A stretch of DNA of 64,000 bases from Cryphonectria parasitica EP155. Its lineage: Eukaryota > Ascomycota > Sordariomycetes > Diaporthales > Cryphonectriaceae. A program made the position numbers and the translations under genes. The notes below the pieces were generated by a model. That model had not been told where the DNA came from and did no database searches. It saw only the letters and a list, made by a program, of their open reading frames with translations. Of this stretch, positions 45,301 through 56,831 are shown piece by piece (positions within the stretch are counted from its first letter, which is position 1; every line of letters starts with the position of its first letter). The DNA lies in assembly GCF_011745365.1 (NCBI RefSeq), contig NW_024468911.1, positions 1,668,759 to 1,732,758 on the forward strand, written 5' to 3'.

Positions 45301-47340
45301 CCTTCAACATGATCAAGGTTTCTCGTCATACTTTGCCGAGCGGCCAAAAATACAGAAAGAACTTCAGCGCAATTGGATCAACAGCGTGTTGAAGGAGTCA
45401 ATGCCGTTCAACAACTTGATCGATACGAGTAACATTTGCTCAATCGACGAGGAATGGCTGCTAAATTACCCGGAGTTCCTATCAGGCCTGAAAGTCAATT
45501 TCGAAGACGTCGAGCAAAGAGAAGCCGCAGATATCAACACATGGATAACCGATGCGAAGAAACAGAAACAGTATGGCAAGCCACGCAAGCTTAATCGAGA
45601 ACCATGGGACGAGTCCCCTGTCCAACATTGCACCAACCAACGGCTAGAAGAAATACTCGGATCACCTCGAACAGCACGAAGCTCCAAAAAGAGGTTTATC
45701 TGGCTGCACAATGCCAACTCTGTGGCGAAATCACTTTGCCAGGCTGCGACTGCTCCGGAATTAGAGAAGCAGGCAATGGTAGTTTTCTTTGATCGCCACT
45801 TACAGGACGAGGCAATTGTTTGGGATGATACGACATTTGCTCTGAATACATGGCAGACCGAGGTGCATCTCAATTTCCACTTGCTAGTATGTTATTAATG
45901 TTGCCTGCCACCTTACGATTTTCGATGAGAAGTTAACACGGCTTGTTATTTCAGTGCGAAGAACACCTTCCCACGAGTCTATGCCGCGCTTCAATGAGTT
46001 ATCGATTTCACGGTGACCTTGTTGACCGTCATTGGACCTGTCACTTCATCGAGTCTAAGTCTTGTGATGGAATGGTTCAGGATCCGACGTCGGAATTTTT
46101 GCGGGACGATATTTTCGACTCCTATGAGAAGAGTAGAGACAATTTCAAGGAATGGTGGCAAAGAAAAATCCTTGAAATTCTTCTGCTTCATCGAATATTG
46201 GACAAGTTCCTCACGAGCACTGACGACATCTTGAACAAGATGGAGAAGATCTCTCAGGCCAACGAGAACACAGGCTTCCGGATACCGACCGAAAAGACAA
46301 AGCTTCCCTCACATGTACTCAGACTTCACGACGTGGATATACTCGAGAAAGTCGAAAACGATTTGACATCCACACTGGAGAGTCTTGAGAGATGGAACAA
46401 CAGGGAAAAGGACCGTGGCCAAGAGAAGCCCCGATGGACACTCAACGACGAGAGAAAATACCGGAAAAGAATCCGAGAACTGCAAAGGTTGATCGGACAA
46501 GATCACAGTCACCTTCGAAAACAGAGAGAAGAAGTATTGAAGCTGCAGAAACGACTCGAGCACAAAAAGGAGAAGCGGCGCATTGAAAGGAATTCACATT
46601 CTGAGAGGAACATTCGATGGTTCACTTATATTACCATTGTTTTCGCGCCTCTTTCATTCGCAGAGGGATTTTACAGCATGAACGGAGCTCCGAGCCACCC
46701 ACTGATTGCGTCACTGGCCAAATTCTCCTTCGCTGCTCTCACCGTCACCGGCATGATGATTGTTGTCGTTATCAACATTGTACCTATCCTGAAGATATGG
46801 AAGAACAGTTTCCTGGAATATGATGACAAGATGGATGGGAAATCTTTGGACAAGCTCGCAGATTCAGTCCTGAAGCCTCTCGCCCGTGGTATTTCATACT
46901 CGGTGAGTCTTCAGGGACATGGGGCGCTCTCCGGGAAGGTCGTAATACGTTACACCTTTCGTCTCGTCTTTGGCGCGATACTTGTGCTCCTGTTCATCAT
47001 CTCTTGGTTGACACTGTGCTTCGTGCTCACTGCTCAAGATCTATATCTCTTCTTCAGTAAGCATTACAATCGCTCATAAGTCACACTTCCCAATAGGAGC
47101 ACGCCAGACTAATTTGGAAAATTGCTAGGATCGAAGTGGTCTCGGTCACCACCTTCCACGAAGCATGAAGAGACCGAAAGCGTGGAGGGTGCTCAAGGAA
47201 CTACGGCGCGTTCCTCCATTGTTACGTTCCAACCAAGGTTGTTGAAGTTCTTACATAATGGCAGCAAACAGCAGGACCATGCTACTTCAAAGGAAACAGC
47301 TGATCAGTCACGCAACCAGACACCAGCGGGAATGGTTTAA
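42371..47340 (+). CDS. large cytosolic domain fused to CorA-like membrane module (1532 aa)
   Basis: Six exons (42371-42515, 42577-43828, 43884-44676, 44792-45886, 45955-47056, 47129-47340) separated by introns of 55-115 bp with GT..AG ends; all phases close to 1532 aa. Residues 1-48 are acidic. About 60-650 has sugar-enzyme-like features (SGDIVQITRFLGAGKSGIFS; NYWVTGCEMP; FAWPHNKEDGVNKFRLEDNLWIWKALQ), which suggest to me a beta-sandwich plus helical toroid; this is inference. A helical region with charged coiled coil (LQRLIGQDHSHLRKQREEVLKLQKRLEHKK, here split by position) leads to a CorA-like pair: TM1 at about 1317-1333, YSMNG loop at 1335-1339 (GMN-type motif), TM2 at about 1353-1375. A third hydrophobic segment lies near 1428-1460, and a polar tail follows. 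Ion-transport ability is not assured. Confidence 0.85.
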
Positions 47341-48124
47341 GCGCTTGGAGTCCCGCGGGCATTTCTTTTTTAATCAACTGGATCAGCATTATGAGAAGCA
47401 AAATAGAGACTATTCATATTGTCCTGTCCCCAATACACTTTCTGGTGATTTTATCGTATGATTTTCGAGCAATCCTAGTTTGACCATATGCTCCGCGCCC
47501 GCCGAAGCTCAAACTTCGCTTACGCCCGGCATCCAGTCCATGATATACAAAATAAGGGACTTACATGGCTTGCCATACAGTCTGAAACCATATGCGAACT
47601 GAACGAGTATATAGGTACTTTCCTTATGCATGCAGGAAGCAGTACTGATTCAGGTTGTATACATGACCAGCTACGAACTGCCATTTTGATATCAATTCGG
47701 GTGAGGTCCTTCACGGTCCCTTTATGTCAGCACGTGACCCAACATCCCTTCTGTATTTTGCACGTAAGGAAGCAAGGAGACAAAGGCGCTAAAGAACCTA
47801 TTTCAGCGTACGATGAGTATACCATTGTAGCCTGGTGCCATTAAACCGCCTTGCCAGACGATCCACACCTGGTAATGGTGACCGAGGCGAGGGGCACAGG
47901 AGGGGGCTGAGATCCACATGTAGGAAAACAGAACCAACCGCCTTGTTTCACACACAAAAGTTCCTTGCATCTTACCTTAACGTAGTGCCAATCGCCTGTA
48001 GGCTATTCCGATGGCTATTCAGATCAAACCCGCCTGAGCAACTTGATAAGTCTTTAGCTACTCGCGTGGCCACAACGACTGCAAATCTACGCTACAAACC
48101 ATAGTTATGTCACATTGCATACTG
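47341..48124. other. intergenic region
   Basis: No supported gene; short frames only. Confidence 0.45.
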
Positions 48125-48510
48125 CTGGCCCAGGCTACTTCGGTACGAACGCCGGCCTGGCCTCGAGCCCCTGAATGATGCCGATGTCTACTTCTTCTGC
48201 GCCATCTTTCACAATTGGTCCGATACATATACTGTGCGCATCTTGCGGAATCTCATCCCGGTGCTCAAGCCTGGCGTCAAGATCGTCCTCGATGCTGTTG
48301 TCACGGTAGCACCAGATGAGGTCCTAGAGCAATAGGAAGGTATCTTACGAGCCGGAATTACGAATACGAACGTGTTGTTCAACTTCAGGGGATCGCGAAA
48401 TGGGCGAGTGGGCCAAGTTGTTCGAGGAGGCTGACCCCGGCTTCCATTTTAAGGGGGGAAACAGCCCGCGGGATCAGGCTTGTGGGTCATGGAGGCCGAA
48501 TCGAATAGCT
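48125..48510 (+). pseudogene. O-methyltransferase C-terminal relic
   Basis: One frame reads LNDADVYFFCAIFHNWSDTY, then TVRILRNLIPVLKPGVKIVL and DAVVTVAPDEVLEQ before a TAG at about 48334. This is the FHNWSD..LRNLxPALKPG segment of fungal COMT-type SAM-dependent methyltransferases, where the His (in FHNWSD) is the usual catalytic base. Further on, another frame gives GEWAKLFEEADPGFHFKG and a third gives SGLWVMEAE, the normal ending of the family. So the copy has a stop and two frame changes and lacks the SAM-binding N-terminal half. Confidence 0.8.
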
Positions 48511-49778
48511 CTTTCATCTAGCTGGCTTACCCGTGAGAAGTAGCTTTCGGAATGAGAATGAGAATAATCGCGTGCTGGGGAGCTTCAGTACATCAACTTG
48601 CCCTCCGAAGCCATGCCATTTGGCATGTCGTATTCATCGTACGCTTTAAGCACTAGGTTGGGGTAGTTTCAATCTGCATAATCCAAACTTGTCAGGAAAC
48701 TAAAAAGTTGAGAGGACGTGAAGAGACTTCGCCTTGTACCAGCTTGACTACGCCACAGTTGAAAAGAGCCTATGTGTATCCTGAACGAGGAGGCATATGT
48801 GAATGAAGCACCAGATGACAGCCCAGGTTATCTGTTTCTAGCTTTCTTAACATCCTCGTGTTCTGGTTCCCGTCTTGACCCCCCTGCTGCATCATTGTAG
48901 AAATCTGTCATTTGATTCGTTGAGGTGTGGCCTGGTTTGGAGGGTTTATATAGAAGTGCATATTGAGAGGCTCCAGCTTGACCAGGGAACTCTTCCTTTT
49001 TCGCCTACGAAATATAATACGGCGAACTCCTTTGTGCTATATTAAGATGTATATAACTTCCTAAACTCTGTATTTCACCCCTCGAAAGCAATCACGCTTA
49101 ACTTGAGACCGAAGGCCAATAAACAGAATTCACAACGTGCCTGTTAGCATGAGTGAAAAAGCCAATCTTACGGCTCCTCATTATGCGAGAAATAGATGAC
49201 CATCTACAAACTTAGCTCTGGAATTGAACAATGTTCTATCCTTTCCTCTTGCTGAGGAACAAAAAATGCCCGGGTGTTTACTCAATGGAGGGCTTGTTAC
49301 ATCGTATTGGCTAGCAGTTTGCAATTTGTCAAGTCGTACTCCCAAGAGGACTCACAAGTGGAGAATCCTTGGGAAACTTGATCAGATATAGCGACTTGAC
49401 TTCAAGATTTGAATCATAAGCGATACCTTAGCAAATGGCTATTACTCCCGGAACCCACTGTAAGCGTGGCCGAGAGACACCAAAGTTTGACACTGCGATG
49501 TTGCAGTCTCGTATAGGTATTTATGACAGCATCATTGTTCTGATCTAGAGCTTCCTGTCGAGCAGCAAACTGGCATAGGTATTTCGGAATGGTGATGGTA
49601 GTATTCCTTTGATGCAAACGAAGGAAATGGATCCAGTCTTGTCTTGAATCATTAGATGAGCTATGGTAGTCTTGGGTTCACCGGGGCATAAAGTGATAGG
49701 CCAGAAGTAGATTATTCAATACACAAACATCCATGGCTATTCTGACGCTAAATATCCTGCACGAAGAAAAGGGCCTTC
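48511..49778. other. intergenic region
   Basis: No supported gene. Confidence 0.45.
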
Positions 49779-50994
49779 TCAAGCAGCTGGCTTTGGCTGA
49801 TTCAGAATGACATCAATAACCTTGTGGTCATCGCAGGTAGCAACGGTACGCGCGCACAGGCAGTCGACGCGTTCCTTGGACTGCAGGCCGTCTGGGCAAA
49901 TCAGCCAGATGACATTGGTCATGAAGGAGCGCTTGTATTCGGTCATGACATCGGGATCGTTGTGGCGATCGAGGTTGGGCCCGCCAAACCGGTGCAGCGC
50001 GGTGAGATAGTGGTCAAGAATTTCCATCTCGTGGGCGCGGCGGTCCTCGATGGTCAGCATCGAAGTCATATGGTAGACGATATCGTGGAAACAGGAGCCG
50101 AAGTGGAATGCTGACCAGTCCAGGAAGCCGATGCGCTTGTCGGCCGTAAGGTAGATGTTGCCGACGTGCGTGTCGCCGTGCAGCAGGGTGCGGAACTTGG
50201 GGTTGCGCTCCGCGTAATAGCGATCCAGCGCTTCGTTGCATCGCGTGCCGTCCATCAGATACTCGGGCAGCTGAGGTCGGCCCGGCTGGCGCACGATCTC
50301 GTCCCACGGCGTGCACATGAACTTCATGGCGGGGTCGTAGTTGTTCCAGATCCCTGTTGCTGGGTAAGTACAACGTGGTAGAAGTTCAATGGACGGAGGG
50401 AGGGGAAGAAACGAAGGAAGAGAAAAGCTAAAAGCGAATGCCACAGTTTTCACCAAGTGTTAACACACGAGATCCGATTTGCTTACACGGGTGATCTTCC
50501 TGGCTCTGGCCCCAATACTGAGCATGGAGTCCGGCCAGCTGCTCGACACCGTTCTTGACCTGTTCGACGGGGAACGAGGCCACCTCGGCAGCAAAGGTAC
50601 AGCCCTCCTGGGTCAGGTCTGCCATAATCGCAATGCCTTGCTTCTCGTCGGTGCCGCTCCACCAGCCCTTGGGAAATATCATATTCTTGACCTGGGGTGC
50701 CACTTTGGAGAAAAAGTCCGCCTCGCGCTGGGCCAGGCTGACTGTCCACGGCTGTGCAGCGATCGTAGCTGGGTCAAACACGCCCTTGATGCAGATCTGC
50801 GTGGGTCTCCCGCCGGCTTCATCCTCATTCTCGTACGTGATGGTGTAGAAGAGCTTGCTAGCCGTACCCCATATGGCCTTTGTATGATCGATGGACTTGA
50901 CCTTATGTCCCAGCTTCGACCCAAGCCACTCTGCTGTGATTTCTGCAGGAACGGCTGGAAGCTTCTCAACCGCCATCTTGGCTGTGGCCGCCAT
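49779..50994 (-). CDS. aminoglycoside-phosphotransferase/choline-kinase-fold protein
   Basis: Two exons, 50994-50487 and 50353-49779, joined across a 133-bp intron (GTAAGC..CAACAG) to read DHP|WIWNNYDP; 360 aa. The start is the Met of MAATAKMAVEKLPAV. The frame is open 28 codons upstream, but the first of those Mets precedes Ser/Pro-rich sequence. The kinase-like core shows the catalytic loop LLHGDTHVGN (H228, D230, N235) and the metal-binding GFLDW (D248), as in the APH/CHK family (PF01636-like). An N-terminal ATP-lobe segment with WGTASKLFYTITY and ICIKG (Lys) fits. Such proteins phosphorylate small molecules or are of unknown substrate in fungi. Cytosolic; substrate unknown. Confidence 0.88.
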
Positions 50995-53318
50995 GTTGTG
51001 ACTTGCTGGGGGCAGAGGTGGGGAGTTTCTTGAGATGCTGACGGACACCGATAAGAAATTTGCGGAGAAGTCAGGCAATTTTTCAGGGCAGCTCTCTCGC
51101 CTTGCGCAGGTAAGGATACACGTTTTATATCAGAGTCGTCTGTCAAAGACTTGGCATTGACTGTATGAAGATGTTTGCGTGCTGGGTGTGGGTCTGTTGC
51201 TGGATGCATGTGCCAGGTATCCATTCCTTCAACTCCTCTATAAGACATGGGACAAATGTCTGTGGATATTCAACGCAGAGCTATATTATGAAATCTCTGT
51301 CCGCGGCTTCAGGCACAAATTTTTATCAACATAAAGACTCCGTAGGATTCGAGTAACATCGCCTTATCGAATTGGTAGCAAGTTGAGAGAAAGGAGCAAG
51401 TACTTCATCCAGATAGCTACCGTTGTATTATTGGGTGCTGACTTGAGCAATCTTACTATGATTTCGTAACTTTTGAAAGTCATACCCGTAAGGTATCTGT
51501 GGATAATTGGTGTACAGTACGCACGTCGCCTGCTCGCCTGCCAAGTGGTCAATGGTTCCACATGACCAGGACCCCGTTTATTGCCCACTATACCATAATA
51601 CATTGTACCATCAAGAGGGTAAGGTGGGGGAAATCTCAAAGTGATTTTTCTACGGTCCCCACCTCCGGTCATCTGGGCGCCCTCAATGCCTCTCCAAGTG
51701 CTACCCACCTCCATCTGCACCTATGAGTAGATAGATCACATAATCTTCTATCGTCTCTTACAAAGACCGTATCTCGTCCACCGCATCCCGAGGTCTGTCT
51801 CGGGGGACTATTGAATGGTCTCACTAAGCGGTGGGACTTTTACCAATCTCGTCGCAGTATATGGCAACGGGCGTGCAATTAGCTGCATAACTCCTTCATA
51901 CCCAGTAATGCCAGTTCTTCCCTATCCAGAGAACTCTTTGTGATGTCTCCAACGTAAGCTTTGGTACATAGCTGCAAAATCAGTGCCTTTCAGATCTTCC
52001 AGTGCATGAAAATATCACGCGCTTGTGCTAAGCCTTCCGGGAACGATTCTAGCTCCTGCTGGCACATCTGCTCTCGTCTCGGTGATGAGCCCTCGGTTTG
52101 CTGAGTAGCCTAAGGTCACGCTGGCTTTGGTCGCCTCCTCGCGACAGACTACATCTACACAGATACGGGGTTCGATTCACTTAGGTTGAAGGTATGATTA
52201 AACCCCTCCCCTCCCCCCCTTTCATGGGGGAGAGTAAAATGCAAGAGTGCTTGAGGGAACCTTGCTTCACTCAAAGTCAGCTGCGTTTGAATAAATTGAA
52301 AGGAATACGGGGTAGATGATGATGAATAAGTTACCTACCCCCGGACAATGTGTAATCATTGAGGTTGCCAATATGTCCCGGCATTGCTCAAGACTCAGTT
52401 GCTCAGCAAAACACCTGCTTGTTGCATCTGTGGGTCAAATTTCTTTTGAATGGCATGGGTATAGCATGATAGATTTCGAAGAAGTATTACAAGCAATTGG
52501 TTCAAGTTTTTGTGAGCAACAACTTCCTATCACTACTCCCTGTTCTCGTGGCCAATATGGTAGCAGCAGCCCATCTAGAAGGTAGTGTTTGGCGAATAAT
52601 TAGCTGATAATTCGAAAATCTTGTTTTCTGAAGCAGTTGGATTACTTCTGAGTGCAATATTTGTGCAATACTATGCAGATACAGTTTCGGAATCCCCAGT
52701 GCCAGTATGCATGTTGAAGGTAGACATCTATAGCATGTAGCAATCGAAGGATGACAGTGGGCAGGACTATAGTAACAGCTGCTCAAGTTTAGAAATGTGT
52801 GTTATGTTTCACATCGCCCACATAGACATCGTGTCTTACGCCTAGCTATTGTGATCCTTGTCATCAACTCACTGTCTTGTGGGCTGTACAAATCATCATC
52901 AACCCTGGCCCGTGTTGATATACGCCATCTCTGTGAGTTGATGATTTTTGATTAAAAATTCAAAGTTGCTCACAATGTCTGGTATGTGAGATGAGCCCTG
53001 CAAAACTGATTGTGTATGCTTGTTCAACTGGAAATACCACATCATCACGACAACATTTCATCTGCTTGATTTTGTTACAACTCAAATGAGGGCAGCTCGA
53101 TCCAGGGCTTTGGGGCCTATAAGAGAGGGGTTGGGCTTCTGAGCTTCGACAGGTGCAACTGAATTAGAATGGCAGGAGCGATGAAAAGATGAATGGCAGC
53201 TCTGTAGAAGTTGCTGTTGTCGTCTTCATACAGCATACTTTTTCAATCTGTTTCCTCTCAGCCTCTGCCTGCATCTGTGAATTTTGCTCAGAAAAGGGAA
53301 GGGACAGCACGAAACTTG
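50995..53318. other. long intergenic region
   Basis: About 2.3 kb between divergent genes; contains a C/T-rich block near 52204-52222. No gene is supported. Confidence 0.5.
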
Positions 53319-54197
53319 ATGTCTGACAGCTCCAAACCTTCTACGGGTCTGCTTCGTTTTCTCCTCGTGAAAATGGGAAACAAGCCACTTCAAAAGGGCT
53401 CAAGGGCAAAAGGACCCCAGAAAGGAAGCTTCAACCCACACTATGATGACAGGAACAAAAAGCATGGAGTCTTGTCAGACTTCAGAGCCCAGCAGCTTGG
53501 ACCATTAATCATTCTCAGGTTTCATTCGCCAAAGGCTCAGCACCAGGCACTTGCCAGATTAGAAGCATTTTATGAGTCCAAGGATGCTGTTGGGACATAC
53601 ATCAGCCTGGCCAATCCCCAGACCAGAAGACTCTGCCCCAATTACAAGGCCTTCAATTTGCCCACTAGTGCAATCTATGACTGGCTGGTTGCCATGCGGA
53701 CTGCAGAGTTGGGCGCATCTCAGAGTATCGCCGGAAAATTTGAGGCAGCATTCCAGGGATGGTGGGGTCCTTTCGTCAACACTGAGGAATCTCGTCTCTT
53801 AGCCCACCTCGCCCAGGCCGGTTGTTTCGGCCGGCTATCAGCACGCGGTGAAGTGCCGAGCTACCTCATCTCCGTCTCTGAGCAGTCTGCCATCCTTCAC
53901 GAGGCCTTGCACGCTCTTTACTTCCTGCACTCGGATTACAGGGATCGGGCACAGGAGGTATGGGACAGGCTGTCGAAACGATGTCAGTTGACGATACAAC
54001 AGGGCATGGTGCTGAGGGGCTATGGGAGCCATGTCTGGGTCGATGAGTTCCAGGCATATGTCAGTGAAAATGTGGGGGAGTTCGGAAACAAGACGAAAGA
54101 AGAGTGCACCGAAGTGAAGAAGCTGCTCCTGTCAGCACAGGAGGTCGCATGGAAAGAACTCGGTATGAACATCAGCGCAATTCATCAGGGTCCTTAA
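53319..54197 (+). CDS. uncharacterised HEXXH protein, putative metallopeptidase
   Basis: Single exon, 292 aa from the ATG at 53319 (MSDSSKPSTGLLRFLLVKMG); a Met 18 codons in (MGNKPLQKG) is a second possible start. The readable core contains LPTSAIYDWLVAM, WWGPFVNTEESRLLAHLAQ and EQSAILHEALHALYFLHSDY. HEALH (H194, E195, H198) is an HEXXH zinc motif, and WVDEFQAYVSE places a Glu (E243) 45 residues later, the spacing of a gluzincin-type third ligand. No signal peptide, so probably cytosolic. I know similar uncharacterised fungal proteins with this HEXXH..DEFQAY pattern but no experimental function. A proteolytic role is inferred from the motif only. Confidence 0.75.
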   Translation: MSDSSKPSTGLLRFLLVKMGNKPLQKGSRAKGPQKGSFNPHYDDRNKKHGVLSDFRAQQLGPLIILRFHSPKAQHQALARLEAFYESKDAVGTYISLANPQTRRLCPNYKAFNLPTSAIYDWLVAMRTAELGASQSIAGKFEAAFQGWWGPFVNTEESRLLAHLAQAGCFGRLSARGEVPSYLISVSEQSAILHEALHALYFLHSDYRDRAQEVWDRLSKRCQLTIQQGMVLRGYGSHVWVDEFQAYVSENVGEFGNKTKEECTEVKKLLLSAQEVAWKELGMNISAIHQGP

Positions 54198-55123
54198 GCT
54201 TGGTGCTCAGACATCTTTTCCCTTGAGCAAGACGTATCGGGCGTTACACGACAAGGTTGACACTTTTTGCCTTGGACGATGCAAAGGTCGATCCTAGCAC
54301 TGGCCGTGACGAGAGTGGACTGCTAGCTTGGCGTAATTGCAGCCTTGAGATGATAAAGCTGAGAACCTTTTCTTCTTCTTCTTCTTTTTTTTTTTTTTTT
54401 TTTTTTTTTGGGGCGAGAAGGATCCCTGATTTCGCGAGAGGAAAGTCGGGCCTACACATCATATTTTAACCGGAAGCTTCACTGCAAATATTCCATACTT
54501 TATCTGGCTACGAAACCTGAAAGCGTTACGTGAGTCATTTTGCGTATTAAAATGAATGGCTTTCAAGCAAATATAATTCACGATGCCCAGCCTGTGTACA
54601 GCCAGTGGCCTTTTTTTGCAGCGGGAAGACATATTTCCGCGGTGCGCTTATATTCATCCAGAATCGATATGTTAGCACTCACTTGAGTCCTTGTTCGGAA
54701 TGCCAATTCGGATACGTCAACAAAATGGTAATCACCTGAAGGTTTACGCGGACTGCGCATAGAGTTACCGAGCACGGCCAGTACCGGACAAAGAATTAAG
54801 AAGAAGCACGAATAGATGCCGTTAGAGACGCGTGGCCAAGATGCGAAGGGTCATCAATTCAAAGTTGAATAATAATTATCGGGAATTCCGCCCGCCGCAC
54901 TTGGTATAGTCTCACCCGTCCCGGCCCAGAGTCGCGCGATTCTATCGCCACCTGGTTGCGGAACGGTGGGACGCCGGTAAGTAATCAGGATGCCGAGAAA
55001 AATTTTGTCATCATGACATATTATAGCGACCCAGACAGTTTTGATGCTGCTGAATTTCCTTGTCATGAGCATCGATTCAGATCCGCTGCGACCACGGCGT
55101 TCAACGCATCCAGGGCCACCACG
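54198..55123. other. intergenic region with a T25 tract
   Basis: A CTT run followed by a T23-25 tract at about 54371-54410 lies after the HEXXH gene. The 5' flank of the next gene contains an in-frame open extension (54956 on), so its true start is uncertain. Confidence 0.5.
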
Positions 55124-56560
55124 ATGCAGACAACCGTATCGGGCGCACGTCCCCTCCCTCTGCGAGGGCGACCTCTGGTGCTCATCTGCGTGACGACCGT
55201 CTCATGGGTCGTCTGTGTCGTGCTTGTTACCCTCAGATTATACCTGCGCTCACGCAGGCGGCGACAGGCCTGGATTTGGGGCTGGGACGATATCATGGCA
55301 CTTGCTGGACAGGTGAGGGTGAGAAACTCGACGATTCCAAAAACCTAGGACTGACTCAATGGTGTTTGGTCATTGCGCAGATTTCATTCAGTGTTCTCTG
55401 TGCTTTTACAAGTAAGTGAATTTCTTCTTCTCACGTCTTAGCAGGAGGATCACCTCTTAAACTGCCACCTTCGAGAGATAGCGATGAAACAAAGCAACGC
55501 CCAAGGAAGGCTGCAGATGATACTAACTCCGAGCGGTAGTTGTCAGTTCATGTTATGGCTTAGGTATCCCGGCGGAAGACCTTAGCGCTGCCAACTCAAT
55601 TGGTGCGCTGAAATACTTGACTTTGTTTGAAGCATGCTATTTCGTTGTCCAGTGTTTCATCAAGACGTCCATCGGCATCACGGTCCTACGAACAATCTGC
55701 ACCACACGGCGTCAACGATATGTCGTGTACGGTATAATCGCATCGACGGTCCTAGTCCTCTTGACGTTCTTCGTCTGGCTCTTTTCCGCCTGCCGACCCG
55801 TCGCAGCTCACTGGGATAGAAGTCTGGGCACCTGCAGCTACAGCGGCTATGTGGTGGCACTCCACCTGATATCTGCCATCGCGGTCTTCACAGATGCGAC
55901 CTTCACTTTCATGCTCGTCTGGGCAATCTGGAGGACGCACCTGCCTACCAGGAACAAGTACATGCTCATGGGCGTCTTCTCGTTCGGCGCACTGGCCGTT
56001 TTGGCATGTATCGTTCGATGGGCGCTCATAGAGTACATTGTATACCGGCTTTCTACACTCTTTCTGTGTAAGCGCCCCTTCCAGAGCTGGCTGTTTGTCG
56101 ACTGCAGAGCTCTGCACAGCCAAGTACGATGCTAGAGCTAACAGGATGTGACTGTTGGGGGAAACAAACAGACCGGGTTTTTTGGATTGTACTATTGACA
56201 ATATTGGAGTGTGCGGCGGGCCTCATAGCTGTATCTATGCCATTCCTGGGGAAGCTTTTCCGGCTCTACCAAGCCCCTAAGAAGAGAGACCACGAACAAC
56301 TCCAGATCGCGAGACACACGATAGGAGGAACACCATTTGTGCCCATGGGAACGACCGACAGCTTGTCATTGGCACTGGTGCCCAGGGGGAAGGGAGAAAG
56401 CAGCGCCTTTGTCTCCAGTGATGGACGAGATAGCTGTGCGGGTGACCAAGGACCGAGTGACTCACGCATTAGATTAGAGACGTCTTTCACAGTCTCACGG
56501 ACAGCTCCAGGATTTTTGTGGAAAGATTCGCGCAGTAGTCAAGATAGTATCTTCTCATAA
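55124..56560 (+). CDS. PTH11/rhodopsin-type integral membrane protein
   Basis: Four exons, 55124-55312, 55381-55411, 55564-56067 and 56172-56560, with introns of 68, 152 and 104 bp; phases close to 370 aa. The 31-base second exon reads ISFSVLCAFT. Earlier in-frame Mets (55013, 54956) exist; I chose 55124 because the first TM begins soon after. Hydrophobic segments include LVLICVTTVSWVVCVVLVTL, FIKTSIGITVLRTI, YVVYGIIASTVLVLLTFFVW, VVALHLISAIAVFTDATFTF, MLMGVFSFGALAVLACIVRW and RVFWIVLLTILECAAGLIAV. The WGWDDIMALAGQ and SIGITVLRT motifs are the fungal rhodopsin/PTH11-like (DUF3328-unrelated) hallmark. No CFEM domain is present. The tail is Ser-rich. These are receptor-like or transport-linked plasma-membrane proteins of mostly unknown ligand. 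Confidence 0.85.
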
Positions 56561-56831
56561 TGCCGCAAACATGTTTCAAAGGCCAAGGGTGAAAATTTAA
56601 ATGCGCATCTGAAGAGCGACTATACTTGATTATATTGTTACCTTGGGATTACACAAGCAGGTGAGACACGCTTTATGCTACGTACGGTTTCTTGAATCAA
56701 TAGCAAATACGCATTGACTGTCTAAGTAATCTGCTATCTATTCTACGTGGAAATTTATATGACGGCTGGCACAAACCCAACGCGCAAGAGGGGCACTGAC
56801 AACCATTCCTCAAGTACCTCGTCCGCTATGT
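56561..56831. other. short intergenic region between convergent genes
   Basis: 3' flanks only. Confidence 0.5.
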
